Below, piece after piece: positions 8,363 through 14,456 of a stretch of DNA of 20,614 bases. Source of the DNA: DATMBL01 sp050735975 (GTDB taxonomy: Bacteria > Desulfobacterota > Binatia > UBA9968); assembly GCA_050735975.1 (NCBI GenBank), contig JBOHVS010000380.1:1-20614 (forward strand), given 5' to 3'. The notes under the pieces were generated by a model. It was not told where the DNA came from and made no database searches. It worked only from the letters and a program-made list of their open reading frames with translations. How positions within the stretch are numbered: position 1 is the stretch's first letter; every line of letters starts with the position of its first letter. The translations under genes were made by a program, and so were the position numbers.

Positions 8363-8784
8363 TCTCCACCCTTTGCCGGTCTGTATTCCAAGCTGCCAGC
8401 CACGTTTTTTTCGCCTTGCTTCGTATAAAGCACGGTGGCGGAGGAGCCGAGGCCGATATCGGCTATCTTGCCTGGCGTTGGTGTAATCCGGGTCACTTTC
8501 GTCTTTTGGTCGAAATCCAAGGTGATAAGTTTGCCATCCTTGGTCACGAGGATCATATAATTCTTGTCCGTATCAAGAAGCCCCACATCGCCGCGCGCTT
8601 TTTCAACCTTGGCTTTTGCGGGAGCCTTCTCAGCTGTGGCCTTCTCGGCGGGGGCTTTCTCCGATTTAGCCGTGGGAGCAGGCGCCGCTGGTTTCACCCG
8701 CTTATCATCCTGAACGGAACAAGAAGCGAGAGCAAAGAGCATGTAAGCAAAAGCCAACGAAGTTACTGACAGTGCGTTCTTCAT
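8359..8784 (-). CDS. small lipoprotein, unknown conserved domain (copy 1, lipidated)
   Basis: A 141-residue predicted lipoprotein. The signal peptide ends in lipobox LASC with Cys22; the +2 residue is Ser, consistent with outer-membrane sorting. A Lys/Ala/Pro-rich linker (about 30-65) contains pentad-like repeats EKAPA, EKATA, EKAPA. It leads to the same domain as its neighbour: GDVGLLDTDKNYMILVTKDG, KLITLDFDQKTKVT, DIGLGSSATVLYTKQGEKN. It is closest to the 11382-11768 protein, including the signal peptide. AAGGAGG lies just before the ATG. It is the first gene of a minus-strand pair and is divergent from the response regulator across 211 bases. Function is unknown; envelope stress, surface or regulatory roles are all possible. 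Confidence 0.82.
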   Translation of the reverse strand: MKNALSVTSLAFAYMLFALASCSVQDDKRVKPAAPAPTAKSEKAPAEKATAEKAPAKAKVEKARGDVGLLDTDKNYMILVTKDGKLITLDFDQKTKVTRITPTPGKIADIGLGSSATVLYTKQGEKNVAGSLEYRPAKGGD

Positions 8785-8835
8785 TTGACCTCCTTAAAAA
8801 TGACGTGCTTTGGGTGAATTACGCTTAGTACAAGC

Positions 8836-8864
8836 TTACTATCGTGACGATTGGCTCATCTCAA
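8836..8864 (-). promoter_or_regulatory. possible promoter for the first lipoprotein/secreted-protein pair
   Basis: On the minus strand, TTGAGA (8864-8859, 5 of 6 to the -35 consensus) is followed by a 17-base spacer and TAGTAA (8841-8836, 3 of 6). A small inverted repeat TAGTA-CAAGCT-TACTA (8826-8841) overlaps the -10 and could be an operator. The match is weak. Confidence 0.3.
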
Positions 8865-8915
8865 TACGCTTTCGGTCGTATTTTTGCTTCGGGACCCTTT
8901 GCGCAAGCAACGCTT

Positions 8916-8933
8916 CTAAGACCAGGGTCTTAG
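8916..8933. promoter_or_regulatory. perfect 18-bp dyad, candidate NarL-type operator
   Basis: CTAAGACC-AG-GGTCTTAG is a perfect inverted repeat with 8-base arms and a 2-base centre. It lies in the divergent gap between the first lipoprotein gene and the response-regulator gene. Counting heptamers, it has the 7-2-7 geometry known for NarL-type regulators (TAAGACC, two bases, GGTCTTA). A degenerate version lies upstream of the second lipoprotein gene at 11807-11822. The regulator encoded at 8996-9694 is the obvious candidate to bind it, by inference. Confidence 0.5.
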
Positions 8934-8995
8934 CAGAACAATGTTGCGGCTGGCGCGCGGTTGGTATATTTAAGTCATAAGTTGGGGGCGAAGAG

Positions 8996-9694
8996 ATGGT
9001 ACCCATCAAAGTGGTCATTGCCGACGATCATGCGCTTTTTCGCGAAGGAATAAGGAGAATCCTATCGCTTGAGAAAGATATTCTTGTTGTTGGCGAAGCG
9101 TCTCAGGGTGACGAAGTCGTTAAAGTTGTGGAGCGCACAAACCCGGACGTCTTACTGCTCGACGTCAAGATGCCCAAAGGCAACGTAGTTCAGACTCTCC
9201 TTGAGGTAAGGGAAAAGCATCCGGCAACCAAAGTACTGGTCCTTACCGCGTTTTCTGAAGACGAAAACGTTCTCAACGCCGCCAAGGGGGGAGCCCGAGG
9301 TTATGTTCTGAAGGGCATCGATTTTCCCACTCTGCTGCAAGCACTGAAGACCGTCAACAACGGCGGTTGGTGGATCGACAAAGAGACTCCATCCTCGGAA
9401 GTCTTTGGAGAAATCGTCGAAAGCCAGTTCGGCGGCTTCGGACCTGCGACCACGAACGACGCCGTCAAAGATCTGACGAAGCGGGAGCTTGAAATTCTAA
9501 AACTCGTCGCGGAAGGCCTCACCAACGAAGAGATCGGCAGAAGGATCTTCATCAGCGAAAAAACGGTAAAGACTCACCTCACTAACATCTTCGACAAATT
9601 GAAGGTTAACAACCGATTTAAAGCGGCGCTCCTCATCATGGGTCAAACCCACGAGTCGAATTCATCTCTGATGAGAAGGAGCAAGGTTCAGTAA
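8996..9694 (+). CDS. response regulator, NarL/FixJ type (REC + LuxR HTH)
   Basis: A 232-residue two-component DNA-binding regulator. The receiver domain (about 4-120) has the acidic pair Asp10-Asp11, phospho-acceptor Asp56 (DVLLLDVKMP), Thr84 and Lys106. The C-terminal LuxR-type helix-turn-helix (about 159-212) reads LTKRELEILKLVAEGLTNEE, then the recognition-helix region SEKTVKTHLTNIFDKL. GGGGG and AAGAG sit just before the ATG. Seven bases separate its stop from the kinase gene, so the two form an operon and very likely a cognate pair. It is flanked on both sides by pairs of genes for small secreted proteins with shared upstream dyads, which suggests these are regulatory targets (inference). 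Confidence 0.93.
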   Translation: MVPIKVVIADDHALFREGIRRILSLEKDILVVGEASQGDEVVKVVERTNPDVLLLDVKMPKGNVVQTLLEVREKHPATKVLVLTAFSEDENVLNAAKGGARGYVLKGIDFPTLLQALKTVNNGGWWIDKETPSSEVFGEIVESQFGGFGPATTNDAVKDLTKRELEILKLVAEGLTNEEIGRRIFISEKTVKTHLTNIFDKLKVNNRFKAALLIMGQTHESNSSLMRRSKVQ

Positions 9695-9701
9695 AAATGG
9701 G

Positions 9702-10928
9702 GTGGCACTTCGCGGATCTCCTCGCACCACAATTGCACTCCAGCAAAATATGACGCCTCGGGATCAATGGCTGCTGCAGAAAGAACGGGTCTTGGCATGG
9801 ATGAGGGTAGGCTTCGCGGTCGTCGCGGTGGCAGTGATTCTAGTCAACCCGTCGAGAGCCGCCATATTTCCGGCGCTTTCGCGTCTTGCCCTCGGTTCAT
9901 TCTTGGTTTACAGCCTCGCCGTTCTCTATCTGGCGCGGCGAAAAAACGCGGATTCCAGGAAAGTGGGCCTCGTTACCACCTTGCTCGATCTCGTTTGGAC
10001 TTCTCTCATCGTCTTTAGCACCGGGGCTGCTCGCACGCCGTTTTTTGCTTACTATTTGTTTCCCGTCATCACCGCCGGGTCGCGTTATGGGATCAAAGGG
10101 GGGCTTGCGGTCGGAATCGTAGGAGTCGTTCTTTACGGGTTCATTCGGCTGTATTTTGTTTGGGACAGGCCGCTCTCGATCGATCTTTTCATTGTCCGTT
10201 CCAGCTACCTTCTGCTCTTGGCTTACATCTTCGGATTTCTAAGCGAATTCGAAAACAAACAGAACCAGCGACTGTTGGCTCTTTCCAAGACAGCCGGAGA
10301 AGTCGCAACGCTCGAAGAGCGGCGAAGAATCGCGCAGGAGCTCCACGACGGGCTGCTTCAGACTCTGGCTACCCACATTCTTCGCCTTGAAATTTGCCGG
10401 AAACAGTTTCTCGATTCGCCCGAAGAGCTTAATCGGGAACTCCGAAAGATTGAGAACGACACGAGGAGCGCAATGAGAGAGATCCGGCAGTTCGTTGCCA
10501 ACAAAGAGACTCGGCCGTTCCCACCCGGGATGCTGCTCGAAAAACTGAAAGGGGATCTCAGGTTTTTGTCTGATGGACTAGGATTGCAGGTCATCCTGGA
10601 TAGTGAAGATCTCACGCTTCCGGAATCGATTGAAAGAGATCTTTACTTTGTTCTGAGGGAGGGACTGACAAATGCCAGGCGGCATTCTCACGCCTCCCGG
10701 CTCGATATTAAACTAGAGCAAACTTCTGCGGGCCTAGAAGGATACATCAGAGACGATGGAGTCGGATTCGATTCCGCTCAGACCGTAAACCGTGATGGCT
10801 TAGGGTTGAGCGGTATGAAGGAAAGAATTAAGAGACTCGGGGGAGAACTGTCCGTCGAGTCCTCCCCCGGCAAAGGGACCAGAATATCCTTTGTGGTGCC
10901 GCTTAGTGAAAACGCTGCGAGCAGTTAG
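9702..10928 (+). CDS. membrane sensor histidine kinase, NarL-partner type (HisKA_3 + HATPase)
   Basis: A 408-residue kinase. The N-terminal part has about five or six hydrophobic segments (roughly 36-50, 62-78, 90-107, 113-153, 163-182) joined by short loops, with no sizable periplasmic domain. A coiled region then leads to the HisKA_3 box EERRRIAQELHDGLLQTL with phospho-acceptor His215. The ATPase domain shows the N-box REGLTNARRHSHAS (Asn324), G1 DDGVGFD and G2 GLGLSGMKERIKRLGG. The start is taken as GTG at 9702, seven bases after the regulator stop. ATG at 9750 is an alternative that would remove 16 residues without touching a domain; neither has a good ribosome site. The signal is unknown; the multi-helix sensor suggests detection in or at the membrane. 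Confidence 0.92.
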   Translation: MALRGSPRTTIALQQNMTPRDQWLLQKERVLAWMRVGFAVVAVAVILVNPSRAAIFPALSRLALGSFLVYSLAVLYLARRKNADSRKVGLVTTLLDLVWTSLIVFSTGAARTPFFAYYLFPVITAGSRYGIKGGLAVGIVGVVLYGFIRLYFVWDRPLSIDLFIVRSSYLLLLAYIFGFLSEFENKQNQRLLALSKTAGEVATLEERRRIAQELHDGLLQTLATHILRLEICRKQFLDSPEELNRELRKIENDTRSAMREIRQFVANKETRPFPPGMLLEKLKGDLRFLSDGLGLQVILDSEDLTLPESIERDLYFVLREGLTNARRHSHASRLDIKLEQTSAGLEGYIRDDGVGFDSAQTVNRDGLGLSGMKERIKRLGGELSVESSPGKGTRISFVVPLSENAASS

Positions 10929-10984
10929 ACTACCCTAACGAGACGGCAAGAGCTTCAGGCTTTCCGCCCTGATAATTCTGACCC

Positions 10985-11008
10985 GGCCAAGGTTCACCGG
11001 CCTTTTTT
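10985..11008 (+). terminator. probable rho-independent terminator of the two-component operon
   Basis: GGCC-AA-GG-TTCA-CC-GGCC can fold into a GC-rich hairpin with a two-base bulge, directly followed by six T residues (11003-11008). It lies 56 bases after the kinase stop and overlaps the 3' end of the convergent gene. A second, weaker hairpin TCAGG/CCTGA sits just before it (10955-10972). Confidence 0.6.
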
Positions 11009-11332
11009 GGCAACGTACTCTATAGCGGTAATGTAATTCTTATCGCCCTTCTTCGTGTACTGAACCGACGCCTTGTTGCCCAGACCGATATCCGACATCT
11101 TGGCTTTGCTCGGTTTAAGAGCCGTGACCTTGGTCTTTTCGCTAAAATCGACGGTCACCAGCTTACCTTCCTTGGTAACCACGATCATGTAGTTCTTATC
11201 GGTGTCCAATAGCCCGATACTTCCTGAAACCTTCTCTGCTTTCGCCTTTTTTTGCTGGGCAAGGACCGGCGTCGCGACAGATACCGCCAGCAGGACAGCC
11301 AATGCGCTTAGACCCATTGAATTCGCCTTCAT
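10994..11332 (-). CDS. small secreted protein, unknown conserved domain (copy 2, non-lipidated)
   Basis: A 112-residue paralog of the 7946-8305 product. A signal peptide (1-25) is likely cleaved after VLA, before QQKK. A shorter linker (KKAKAEKVSG) is followed by the shared domain: GSIGLLDTDKNYMIVVTKEG, KLVTVDFSEKTKVT, DIGLGNKASVQYTKKGDKN. The non-lipidated copies at the two loci resemble each other more than either resembles its lipidated neighbour. So the lipidated and non-lipidated forms split before the pair itself was duplicated. GAGGGGG precedes the ATG; Met6 is an alternative start that would shorten the signal peptide. Its 3' end overlaps the terminator of the convergent kinase operon. 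Function unknown. Confidence 0.8.
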   Translation of the reverse strand: MKANSMGLSALAVLLAVSVATPVLAQQKKAKAEKVSGSIGLLDTDKNYMIVVTKEGKLVTVDFSEKTKVTALKPSKAKMSDIGLGNKASVQYTKKGDKNYITAIEYVAKKGR

Positions 11333-11381
11333 TGCTTTACCCCCTCATTCGCGAGTAGATGACATGTAGTTATACGCTTGA

Positions 11382-11768
11382 TCACTTTTTCGCCTTGTAA
11401 TCGATGCCGCGCGCAACGTTTTTGTCCTTTTGCTTCGTGTAAGTTACGGTCGCTGAGTTACCAAGGCCTATATCAGTCATCTTTGCGGGTGTAGGGGTGA
11501 GCTTTGTGACCTTGGTCTTTTGGTCAAAATCCAGGGTGATAAGCTTCCCTTGCTTGGTAACCAGGATCAGGTAATTTTTTTCGGTATCAAGAAGCCCGAT
11601 ATCGCCACTGGCTCTCGCGACCTTGGCTTTGGCGGGGGCTTTTTCCGCCGGAGCCTTCGCCGTCGGTCCCGCCGGTTTTGCCGGCTTGTCATCCTGAACA
11701 GAGCAGGACGACAAGGCAAAGAGCATATAGACAAACACGACGCCAGTTAATGAAAAAACATTCTTCAT
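11382..11768 (-). CDS. small lipoprotein, unknown conserved domain (copy 2, lipidated)
   Basis: A 128-residue paralog of the 8359-8784 product. The signal peptide ends in lipobox LSSC with Cys22, followed by Ser and the same SVQDDK stretch as copy 1. The Lys/Ala/Pro linker is shorter (APAEKAPAKAKVARASG). The shared domain reads GDIGLLDTEKNYLILVTKQG, KLITLDFDQKTKVT, DIGLGNSATVTYTKQKDKN. The protein ends soon after the domain, at a lysine-rich tail. TAGGAGG precedes the ATG and a good sigma70-like promoter lies upstream (11819-11848). It is the first gene of the second minus-strand pair, 49 bases ahead of the secreted-protein gene. Function unknown. Confidence 0.82.
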   Translation of the reverse strand: MKNVFSLTGVVFVYMLFALSSCSVQDDKPAKPAGPTAKAPAEKAPAKAKVARASGDIGLLDTEKNYLILVTKQGKLITLDFDQKTKVTKLTPTPAKMTDIGLGNSATVTYTKQKDKNVARGIDYKAKK

Positions 11769-11806
11769 CTCAGCCTCCTAAGCTATTAGGACTTTAATCT
11801 CATACC

Positions 11807-11822
11807 TAAGCCTATAGTCCTA
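11807..11822. promoter_or_regulatory. degenerate 7-2-7 dyad, candidate operator for copy 2
   Basis: TAAGCCT-AT-AGTCCTA has the same 7-2-7 layout as the perfect dyad at 8917-8932 (TAAGACC-AG-GGTCTTA) and matches it at 10 of 14 arm positions. The two arms of this copy agree at five of seven positions. It overlaps the -10 element of the predicted promoter of the 11382-11768 gene. A further inverted pair, TAGGACT/AGTCCTA (11787-11793 and 11816-11822), shares its right arm. Confidence 0.4.
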
Positions 11823-11848
11823 TACTTTAGGGCGTAACAATTTGTCAA
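11819..11848 (-). promoter_or_regulatory. sigma70-type promoter for the second lipoprotein/secreted-protein pair
   Basis: On the minus strand, a perfect TTGACA (11848-11843) is followed by an 18-base spacer and TATAGG (11824-11819, 4 of 6). It lies about 50 bases before the start codon at 11768. This is the best promoter match in the window. Confidence 0.55.
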
Positions 11849-11930
11849 GCGGCAAAACTACAGCCGCCGTTTAGTTCAATGCTACGATGTGAGACTTACG
11901 ACTTTACCTGGGTGGCATTTTGATGGTGTT

Positions 11931-11948
11931 AAGGTTCATTGCAACCTT
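11931..11948. repeat. 6-bp hairpin in the gap after pal
   Basis: AAGGTT-CATTGC-AACCTT is a perfect 6-base inverted repeat with a 6-base loop, about 37 bases past the pal stop codon. There is no T-run on either strand, so termination is doubtful. Confidence 0.3.
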
Positions 11949-11984
11949 GGTTCGGCATACTCAAGTGTCACGGCGAATGATCGA

Positions 11985-12548
11985 CTATGAAGTCGGGAGC
12001 GCTCCACGAACGACAAACCGGTCGCGACGATTTTGCTGGTAACAGTCTTCCTTCTGTTGCCGGCACACCGCCAGTTCTTCGCCGTAGCTGATCGTTGCTA
12101 TTCGCTGCGGAGATATCCCCAATGTTAGCAGATAATCCTTGGCCGTTTGGGCCCTCTTCGCTCCGAGCGCCAGGTTGTACTCGCTCGTACCGCGCTCATC
12201 ACAGTGCCCCTCGATTTCCACTCGGGCCGACGGATTGGCTTTGAGCCATGCCGCGTTTGCTTTCAGAGTGGCTCGCGCGTCGTCTCTTAGATCATACCTG
12301 TCAAAGTCGAAATAAATCTCCTTCAGAGGGCCGGACCCCGCAGATTTTCCTTCTCGATGCGCATCCAAGCTGGAGCCGGATGCCACCGCGCGAGATGCCG
12401 TAGCTGCCTGTCCTCCCGCCTTCTGCGCCGATGAGTCCGCAGCCGCTGACGGTGATTGCGCCTCCGGTTGGGTCGCACTGGACGCGCAACCCACGAACAG
12501 GAATCCGGCAAACGCCAGAATCAAATTTCGCGCACTCAATCTCTTCAT
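11985..12548 (-). CDS. pal: peptidoglycan-associated lipoprotein Pal
   Basis: A 187-residue outer-membrane lipoprotein that links the outer membrane to peptidoglycan, normally with the Tol system. The signal peptide ends in lipobox VGC with Cys21. A low-complexity Ala/Ser/Gln linker (about 22-70) follows. The OmpA-like domain (about 77-185) has IYFDFDRYDLRDDARATL, the peptidoglycan-binding block EGHCDERGTSEYNLALGAKR, and NRRDRF near the end. Two cysteines close together (AVCRQQKEDCYQQNRR) could form a disulfide. ATG at 12548-12546 is fixed by an AAGGAGG six bases upstream. A -10-like TATAAC (12618-12613) lies before it without a clear -35. No tolQRAB or ybgF gene is next to it here. Confidence 0.92.
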   Translation of the reverse strand: MKRLSARNLILAFAGFLFVGCASSATQPEAQSPSAAADSSAQKAGGQAATASRAVASGSSLDAHREGKSAGSGPLKEIYFDFDRYDLRDDARATLKANAAWLKANPSARVEIEGHCDERGTSEYNLALGAKRAQTAKDYLLTLGISPQRIATISYGEELAVCRQQKEDCYQQNRRDRFVVRGALPTS

Positions 12549-12774
12549 TTTTTCCTCCTTTTTGGCTGACAAATGGCCTCTTCAAACGTTTCAGCAACTA
12601 TCTTGTTCGCCTGTTATAGATTCGATCCAAAGTAAGGGCGATTTTGGTCGTACGACTTGTTCGCATTACAAGATGGGCAACAACGGCAGGCTGCTGGTTC
12701 GGCGCAACATCCGAGACGAAGCTGACAAGAGTACTGGCTGACGGCCACTTAAGTGCAAGCTCGCATGAGATACG

Positions 12775-14241
12775 CTATTGCGGGTCCGCCAGGGCAACGA
12801 CGGCCATTCTAAGCAGATCCCCCAGGATTCGCGTATAGACATCGCGGCTCGCCCGCCGGCCAAGAACGCCATCGATAGGTAGCTCAAAATGTAAACTCTT
12901 TTGCGCAACACTCAATATGCCGGTGGCCTTGGCATTCCAAGCGCCGATTTCTATGTGATCCAAGGGCTCGATCAGCAAATCAACAGGCTCGATCCGCGGA
13001 TGATGTTTTAAAGTCTGGTCGCGAATTTCCCGATATGCCGCTTTGATCTTTCGCGCCTGTTCCGACCGGACGCCGACGGTTGCAACTTGAATAACACTAT
13101 TGGTGCCGTAACCGTGGATGTCGAGATATAGATCTAGATCACCGTTGGCCGCCTCCATCACCAGAGCTTTGTAGGCTTCATAAACTTTCTGCGCTCGCTC
13201 GGAACGAAGTTCAAATTCGCTTTGAGGGTAAGACCTTTCGGTTGGCCGATTCACATTAATCCGCCAACCGCCTGTTTCCGTAGGCGTAAAACCTTTGGCA
13301 ATCACAGCCGCAAACCCAGTGCGAGCGGCTAATTGGCTAACCGTCTCCGCCGTATTCTGGTCAAAGCTCCCGTGCGGCGAGCCAATAACGATCCCATTGA
13401 GAAGCCGGCGCGACTTGACCATCTCGACCCGGCCGAAGTCCATCAGCCTGACGTCGATCTGCTCCACTCGTTGAGGGTTTTCTCGTACTAACCGCGCCGC
13501 CTCCAAAACCCAGGCAGATAATATTTCGACGTAAATCGCCCTGTCCTGTTTCGACAAGGATCCTTGAGCGATGCGAAGGTTGATTCCCTTCTCAGCGATC
13601 ATGAGCACCCCGTGATGCCTCACTCCGGAAACTCGCCGGGATACGTTGTCCAAAGGATCAATGGCGATGGAGAGCTGCGAGGCGGGCTTTGTTCCTGGCC
13701 AGCCATTCCGAATTCTCACATAAGACTCTTTGAGGATTTTCGTTTGTTCCAAAGTCACCCCGCTCGAAGTGACTTCAATGTCCGCGGCGCCGTCTCGTTC
13801 GAAACCGCTACGGATTCCTATGTAGAAATCCACGTCGCCGCTGGCGGTGCGATGAAGAACCTTTTTGAACTCGCGGAATACGCTTCCCCGTTTAACTGGG
13901 TCGTTCGATATTCTGGGATCGTGAACTGCTCTGACAACAGGCTGGTCCACCCCCAGATGTCTCCCCTTGAAACCATAAGCGGCAACCAAACCCGCCCCGG
14001 TGCGGTCACTGATTTGTCTGGTTAGCAGCGCTGCGTCTGGATCCGTAAGCCCATGCGGCGCGCCGATCACGACACCTGCCATATGAGCCTCTGGCTCGCG
14101 ATATTCAAAATAGCCCAAGTCAGCGAGCTGCTCGCGCTCGATCGGGCGTTGGAAGCTGCAGCCATTTAGAAGCGACGCACCGGATAGAATGATGAGGTTT
14201 AGCAGAACTCGTGCGAGCGAGGCACCGATTTTGATCGACAT
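12775..14241 (-). CDS. lipoprotein with two tandem N-formylglutamate-amidohydrolase-like domains
   Basis: A 488-residue predicted lipoprotein (signal peptide, lipobox LNGC, Cys28, then Ser). The body is an internal duplication. Repeat 2 (about 282-488) shows GSPHGSFDQNT (287-297), INVNRPTE (328-335), LYLDIHGYG (371-379) and SLHFELP near the end. These resemble the PH(S/G)G, (D/V)xNR and D-x-H-G blocks of N-formylglutamate amidohydrolase and related zinc hydrolases. Repeat 1 (about 55-255) keeps GAPHGLTD (60-67) but has GVDQPV in place of VNRP and FYIGIRSG in place of LYLDIHGY, so it has lost the second histidine and is probably inactive. The real substrate is unknown; an envelope location argues against histidine catabolism. 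No good ribosome site is visible. Domain naming is by motif only and uncertain. Confidence 0.72.
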   Translation of the reverse strand: MSIKIGASLARVLLNLIILSGASLLNGCSFQRPIEREQLADLGYFEYREPEAHMAGVVIGAPHGLTDPDAALLTRQISDRTGAGLVAAYGFKGRHLGVDQPVVRAVHDPRISNDPVKRGSVFREFKKVLHRTASGDVDFYIGIRSGFERDGAADIEVTSSGVTLEQTKILKESYVRIRNGWPGTKPASQLSIAIDPLDNVSRRVSGVRHHGVLMIAEKGINLRIAQGSLSKQDRAIYVEILSAWVLEAARLVRENPQRVEQIDVRLMDFGRVEMVKSRRLLNGIVIGSPHGSFDQNTAETVSQLAARTGFAAVIAKGFTPTETGGWRINVNRPTERSYPQSEFELRSERAQKVYEAYKALVMEAANGDLDLYLDIHGYGTNSVIQVATVGVRSEQARKIKAAYREIRDQTLKHHPRIEPVDLLIEPLDHIEIGAWNAKATGILSVAQKSLHFELPIDGVLGRRASRDVYTRILGDLLRMAVVALADPQ

Positions 14242-14243
14242 CC

Positions 14244-14260
14244 GTTCACTTCAGGTGAAC
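14244..14260. repeat. inverted repeat directly before the tandem-domain lipoprotein start
   Basis: GTTCAC-TTCAG-GTGAAC is a perfect inverted repeat with 6-base arms and a 5-base centre. It ends two bases upstream of the start codon at 14241, where a ribosome site would normally be. It could be an operator or an mRNA hairpin that limits translation. Confidence 0.45.
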
Positions 14261-14333
14261 ATTCATTACATTACCGCCTAAATCCCGCCAACGTAGATAT
14301 CTTACTACAACCTTGGGACCATAAATGGAATCA

Positions 14334-14362
14334 ATGCTAAGCGACTATAGCGCGCATGTCAA
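14334..14362 (-). promoter_or_regulatory. possible promoter for the tandem-domain lipoprotein
   Basis: On the minus strand, a perfect TTGACA (14362-14357) is followed by a 17-base spacer and TAGCAT (14339-14334, 4 of 6). The leader to the start codon at 14241 would be about 85-90 bases and would contain the inverted repeat at 14244-14260. Confidence 0.4.
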
Positions 14363-14456
14363 GCCTAAAGTTGTACCTGGCCGTCGATAAGGGGCGCTTG
14401 CTTTGTTGTCGCGGATATTGAGATCCGCTCGGCGCTTGGCTAGAGTGACATTACTT

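Noticed and set aside
8416..8769. 117-codon plus-strand open frame
   Set aside because: Antisense to the first small lipoprotein gene, which has a lipobox, ribosome site and three paralogs.
12612..12630. T-loop-like GATTCGATCC considered as part of a tRNA
   Set aside because: The flanks do not pair as a T stem and no acceptor, D or anticodon arm could be built around it on either strand.
14403..14456. N-terminal extension of HisF from TTG 14403 or GTG 14445
   Set aside because: The canonical HisF start and the catalytic numbering Asp11/Asp130 fit GTG 14457; the extension has no conserved sequence.
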